Source of the DNA: Acidimicrobiia bacterium
GTDB lineage: Bacteria > Actinomycetota > Acidimicrobiia > IMCC26256 > PALSA-555
NCBI GenBank assembly: GCA_022865365.1
Contig: JALHSW010000298.1
Location: 1 to 7,333 of the forward strand
Reading direction: 5' to 3'
DNA length: 7,333 nucleotides
The stretch's first letter is position 1. Each line of letters opens with the position of its first letter. A program made the position numbers and the translations under genes. The notes beneath the pieces were generated by a model. The model was not told the DNA's origin. It saw only the letters and a program-made list of their open reading frames with translations, and did not search any database. Positions 5,615 to 7,333 of this stretch are shown one piece after another.

Positions 5615-6468
5615 AACGCCTGGTTCGCCCTCACGAGCTCACGGAACAACTCGACGACGCGCGGTCCCCAGCGCGAGGCAACGTCGTCGTCGAGCGTCAC
5701 CACGTGTCCCTTGGTGACGGCCGCGATCGTGTCGAAGCCCGGGCGCTGGGCCACGGTGGCCGCGGTCTGGCCACAGCACTTCGTGTCGGCGAGGAAGATC
5801 ACCGCGGGGTTGGCATCCACGACGTACTCGGACGAGAGCTGCGGGTATCCGGACCCCTCCTCGGCGGCGGCATCCGCGATGTTACGGAACCCGGCCTGGC
5901 GCAGCAGCTGGCCGATGAACGTCTTCGACGTCGCCGAGTAGAGCGTGTCGTCGAGCTCGTAGAACGTCCGCGGCTTCGAGGAGCTGTCGGGGACCTCGGC
6001 GCGCAGGCCCGCGAGGTCGGCCGTCATCTTCTTCACCACGGCGGCCGCTTCGTCGACATGCCCGGTCGCCTTCCCGAGCTTGCGCAGCTGGGCGTAGGTC
6101 TCCGAGAGTCGGTTCGCCGCGGGCAGCACGAGCAGCTTGATCCCCAGGGCATCGAGCGCACCCTTCGCCGTGTCGTCCTGGGCCACGACGAGGTCCGCCT
6201 TGTAACCGGCGATCGCTTCGGCGTTCACGTCGATCCCCGACAGGTCGGTGACCGGGGCGTCGGTCGGGTAGTTCGACTGCTCGTCGACCGCGACCACCTG
6301 ATCGCCGGCACCGATCGCGAAGAGCATCTCGGTCGCCGTCGGCGAGAGCGAGACGATCTTGCGGTCCGCGTTCGACGCCTCGGATCGTGCCGCTCCAGCT
6401 GGCGTTGCACCAAGGGATACGCAGAGCGAGACGAGCAGCGCGAAGAGCAGGGATGTACGGAACTTCAT
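5611..6468 (-). CDS. btuF: Cobalamin-type ABC importer substrate-binding protein
   Basis: Exported binding protein of 285 residues in the BtuF/FepB-like (helical backbone) class. The N-terminus is a Sec signal: basic MKFR, a hydrophobic stretch to about residue 20, then ATPAGAA with a plausible signal peptidase I site near residues 25-27. The mature part starts with the family hallmark IVSLSPTATEMLFAIGAGD (38-56). It continues with SNYP (65-68), the inter-lobe helix region (about 140-160), FYELDDTLYSATSKTFIGQL (169-188) and AGFRNIAD. A Cys pair, CCGQ, sits at 231-234. No canonical lipobox is seen: Cys17 is preceded by LVSL inside the hydrophobic core, so membrane anchoring is unclear. I chose the ATG at 6466-6468 because GGAGG lies six bases upstream and the signal peptide follows at once; the frame extends to 6561 but that part belongs to the mRNA leader. 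It is the first gene of the operon, behind a cobalamin riboswitch. Confidence 0.92.
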   Translation of the reverse strand: MKFRTSLLFALLVSLCVSLGATPAGAARSEASNADRKIVSLSPTATEMLFAIGAGDQVVAVDEQSNYPTDAPVTDLSGIDVNAEAIAGYKADLVVAQDDTAKGALDALGIKLLVLPAANRLSETYAQLRKLGKATGHVDEAAAVVKKMTADLAGLRAEVPDSSSKPRTFYELDDTLYSATSKTFIGQLLRQAGFRNIADAAAEEGSGYPQLSSEYVVDANPAVIFLADTKCCGQTAATVAQRPGFDTIAAVTKGHVVTLDDDVASRWGPRVVELFRELVRANQAL

Positions 6469-6474
6469 GCGAAA

Positions 6475-6479
6475 CCTCC
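6475..6479 (-). promoter_or_regulatory. Shine-Dalgarno site of btuF
   Basis: GGAGG on the - strand lies six bases before the ATG at 6466-6468 and sets the btuF start. The extended form GGAGGT (6474-6479) is exactly complementary to ACCTCC at 6511-6516 in the same leader, which would allow the site to be masked. Confidence 0.8.
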
Positions 6480-6504
6480 AATCGGTCGAGGAACCAGGGG
6501 TCCG

Positions 6505-6559
6505 CCGACAGGAGGTCTGCCGGACGAACGACTCCTTCCTCGAGAGCCATGCGTTCGTC
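6505..6559 (-). promoter_or_regulatory. Likely expression platform of the cobalamin riboswitch
   Basis: Between the aptamer and btuF the leader can form two hairpins. One pairs GACGAACG (6552-6559) with CGTTCGTC (6523-6530), eight perfect pairs with a 21-base loop that contains AAGGAG. The other pairs CCGGCAG (6517-6523) with CTGTCGG (6505-6511), seven pairs including one G-U, with loop ACCTC (6512-6516). The loop and its flank (ACCTCC) are complementary to the btuF Shine-Dalgarno, and CTCCT there is also complementary to AGGAG in the upstream loop. This suggests alternative structures that expose or hide the ribosome site. The base complementarity is seen; the switching is inferred. Confidence 0.5.
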
Positions 6560-6564
6560 ACCGG

Positions 6565-6690
6565 CCAGTGAGGCGACCTGGCTTCGCCGCCCTCCCATCA
6601 GGGGGTAGGACGACTCACAGTTGCGGGACAGCGCCGGAATCACACCGGCTTCGCTCCCCGACCGGAATCTTGCGGCGCACCCTACCCGCA
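6565..6690 (-). promoter_or_regulatory. Cobalamin riboswitch (aptamer core)
   Basis: The - strand carries the conserved core GCCGGTGTGATTCCGGC (6633-6649) followed directly by GCTGTCCCGCAACTGTGA (6615-6632), the hallmark of cobalamin aptamers. Downstream lie GGGAGGGCGGCGAAG and a B12-box-like AGCCAGGTCGCC (6572-6583). A closing helix CGCCGC/GCGGCG (6672-6677 with 6585-6590) encloses the core. The segment between the ACTGTGA element and the B12 box is short, and I see no GCCACTG element, so this looks like a compact variant. Outer boundaries are approximate. Cobalamin riboswitches normally lower expression of uptake genes when cobalamin binds; here the controlled genes are btuF, btuC and btuD. 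Confidence 0.9.
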
Positions 6691-6692
6691 GA

Positions 6693-6717
6693 CTCGTGCG
6701 AGCGCTCGAAACGAGCG
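6693..6717. repeat. Inverted repeat between the ABC exporter gene and the riboswitch
   Basis: CGCTCG and CGAGCG (6703-6708 and 6712-6717) form a six-pair hairpin with a three-base loop, next to a second small palindrome CTCGTGCGAG (6693-6702). It lies 28 bases after the stop of the exporter gene, where a terminator would be expected, but no T-run follows on the - strand. It may slow or end transcription, or be incidental. I see no convincing promoter for the riboswitch transcript between here and 6745. Confidence 0.35.
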
Positions 6718-6745
6718 GGGACACACGGTCCCTGCCCGCCCGAGC

Positions 6746-7333
6746 TCAGCTGGCCTGGCGCTGACTCTGCGACCAGCTCGCCCACAGGCTCGCGTACCGG
6801 CCCTCGCGTTGGACGAGATCCTCGTGCGGGCCGACCTCCACGATCCGGCCGTCGTCGATGACGGCGACGCGATCGGCGCGCGCCGCGGTCGAGAGACGGT
6901 GCGCGACGACGAACACGGTCCTGCGCTCGGTGAGCACCTCGAGCGCGCGCTCCACCGTGTGCTCGGTGCCGGGGTCGAGGTTCGACGTCGCCTCGTCGAG
7001 CACGAGGACCGGCGGATCGGCGAGCGCGGCGCGGGCGAGCGAGACGAGTTGACGTTCGCCCGCCGAGAGCCGGCTGCCGCGCTCACGCACCTCGGTGTCG
7101 AGGCCCTCACGCAGCGATGCGAATCGTTCGCGGATCCCGAGCACCTCGAGGGCCGCGTCCACCTCCGCATCACTGGCCGACGGCCGCCCCACGCGCACGT
7201 TCTCGCGGATCGTCCCGGCGAACAGGTACCCCTCCTGGGGCACCACCACGATGCGCTCGCGCAGCGACACCAACGTCGCGTCGCGCAGATCCACCCCGCC
7301 GTAGCGAACGACCCCCGATCGCGGGTCATAGAA
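6746..7333 (-). CDS. ABC exporter ATPase domain, 5' truncated by window edge
   Basis: The frame is open to the right edge of the window, so only the last 195 residues are present. They are the end of an ABC ATPase of the exporter type (fused membrane and ATPase domains, MsbA/multidrug-like), beginning with FYDP just after the expected Walker A region. Visible motifs, numbered from the first residue: Q-loop Gln33 in VVPQE, then LFAGTIRENV (38-47) typical of exporters, signature LSAGE (89-93) followed by RQ, Walker B VLVLDEATSNLD (109-120) and switch His145 in AHRL. The C-terminus ends soon after SLWASW, as in half-transporters with the ATPase domain last. The substrate cannot be inferred. It is on the same strand as the B12 operon but is separated from it by the leader with the riboswitch, so it is probably a different transcription unit. 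Confidence 0.93.
   Translation of the reverse strand, partial: FYDPRSGVVRYGGVDLRDATLVSLRERIVVVPQEGYLFAGTIRENVRVGRPSASDAEVDAALEVLGIRERFASLREGLDTEVRERGSRLSAGERQLVSLARAALADPPVLVLDEATSNLDPGTEHTVERALEVLTERRTVFVVAHRLSTAARADRVAVIDDGRIVEVGPHEDLVQREGRYASLWASWSQSQRQAS

Noticed and set aside
6469..6561. N-terminal extension of the binding protein to 6561
   Set aside because: It would place 31 residues before a clear signal peptide and would occupy the riboswitch leader; the GGAGG site fixes the start at 6468.
6703..6717. Intrinsic terminator for the ABC exporter gene
   Set aside because: The hairpin is short and no T-run follows on the - strand; kept only as an inverted repeat.
1..7333. CRISPR arrays, tRNA or rRNA genes, insertion sequences
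   Set aside because: No regularly spaced repeats, tRNA- or rRNA-like segments or transposase-like frames were seen in the window.

Overview
The window is GC-rich (individual lines counted by hand are about 55-78% G+C) and densely packed, with GTG and ATG starts and 1-4 base gene overlaps. This is the style of a high-GC actinobacterium (Actinomycetota); the lineage cannot be fixed further from the sequence. Apart from a partial membrane-protein gene on the + strand at the left edge, all genes lie on the - strand and read right to left.

Layout, in the direction of - strand transcription. At the right edge (6746-7333) is the C-terminal half of the ATPase domain of an ABC exporter. Next comes a 277-base leader (6469-6745) that holds a cobalamin riboswitch and a likely translation-control region. 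It precedes a vitamin B12 uptake operon: binding protein btuF (5611-6468), permease btuC (4568-5614) and ATPase btuD (3780-4568), each start overlapping the previous stop. After a 59-base gap with a small inverted repeat and a direct repeat comes a three-gene cassette: a beta-class DNA methyltransferase (2251-3720), an acidic 115-residue protein of unknown function (1907-2254) and a 139-residue PD-(D/E)XK-type nuclease (1469-1888). Then ccdA (597-1382), a thiol-disulfide electron-transfer membrane protein, runs convergently into the left-edge gene, with the two stop codons abutting.

The most interesting region is the three-gene cassette. It looks like a compact restriction-modification (or related defence) system. 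The methyltransferase carries a C-terminal extension clearly homologous to the stand-alone nuclease: about 25 identities in 68 ungapped positions, counted by hand, including a shared GVEID motif and an L-x-R-T-D-T motif. In the methyltransferase copy the E-x-K catalytic motif has become D-x-S, so that copy is probably catalytically dead. I do not recognise this exact architecture (methyltransferase-pseudonuclease fusion, small acidic protein, minimal nuclease); whether it is already described needs a database search.

The B12 operon is coherent: the riboswitch senses cobalamin and should repress uptake when B12 is plentiful. No convincing terminator separates btuD from the methyltransferase gene, so the cassette may be partly co-transcribed with B12 uptake.
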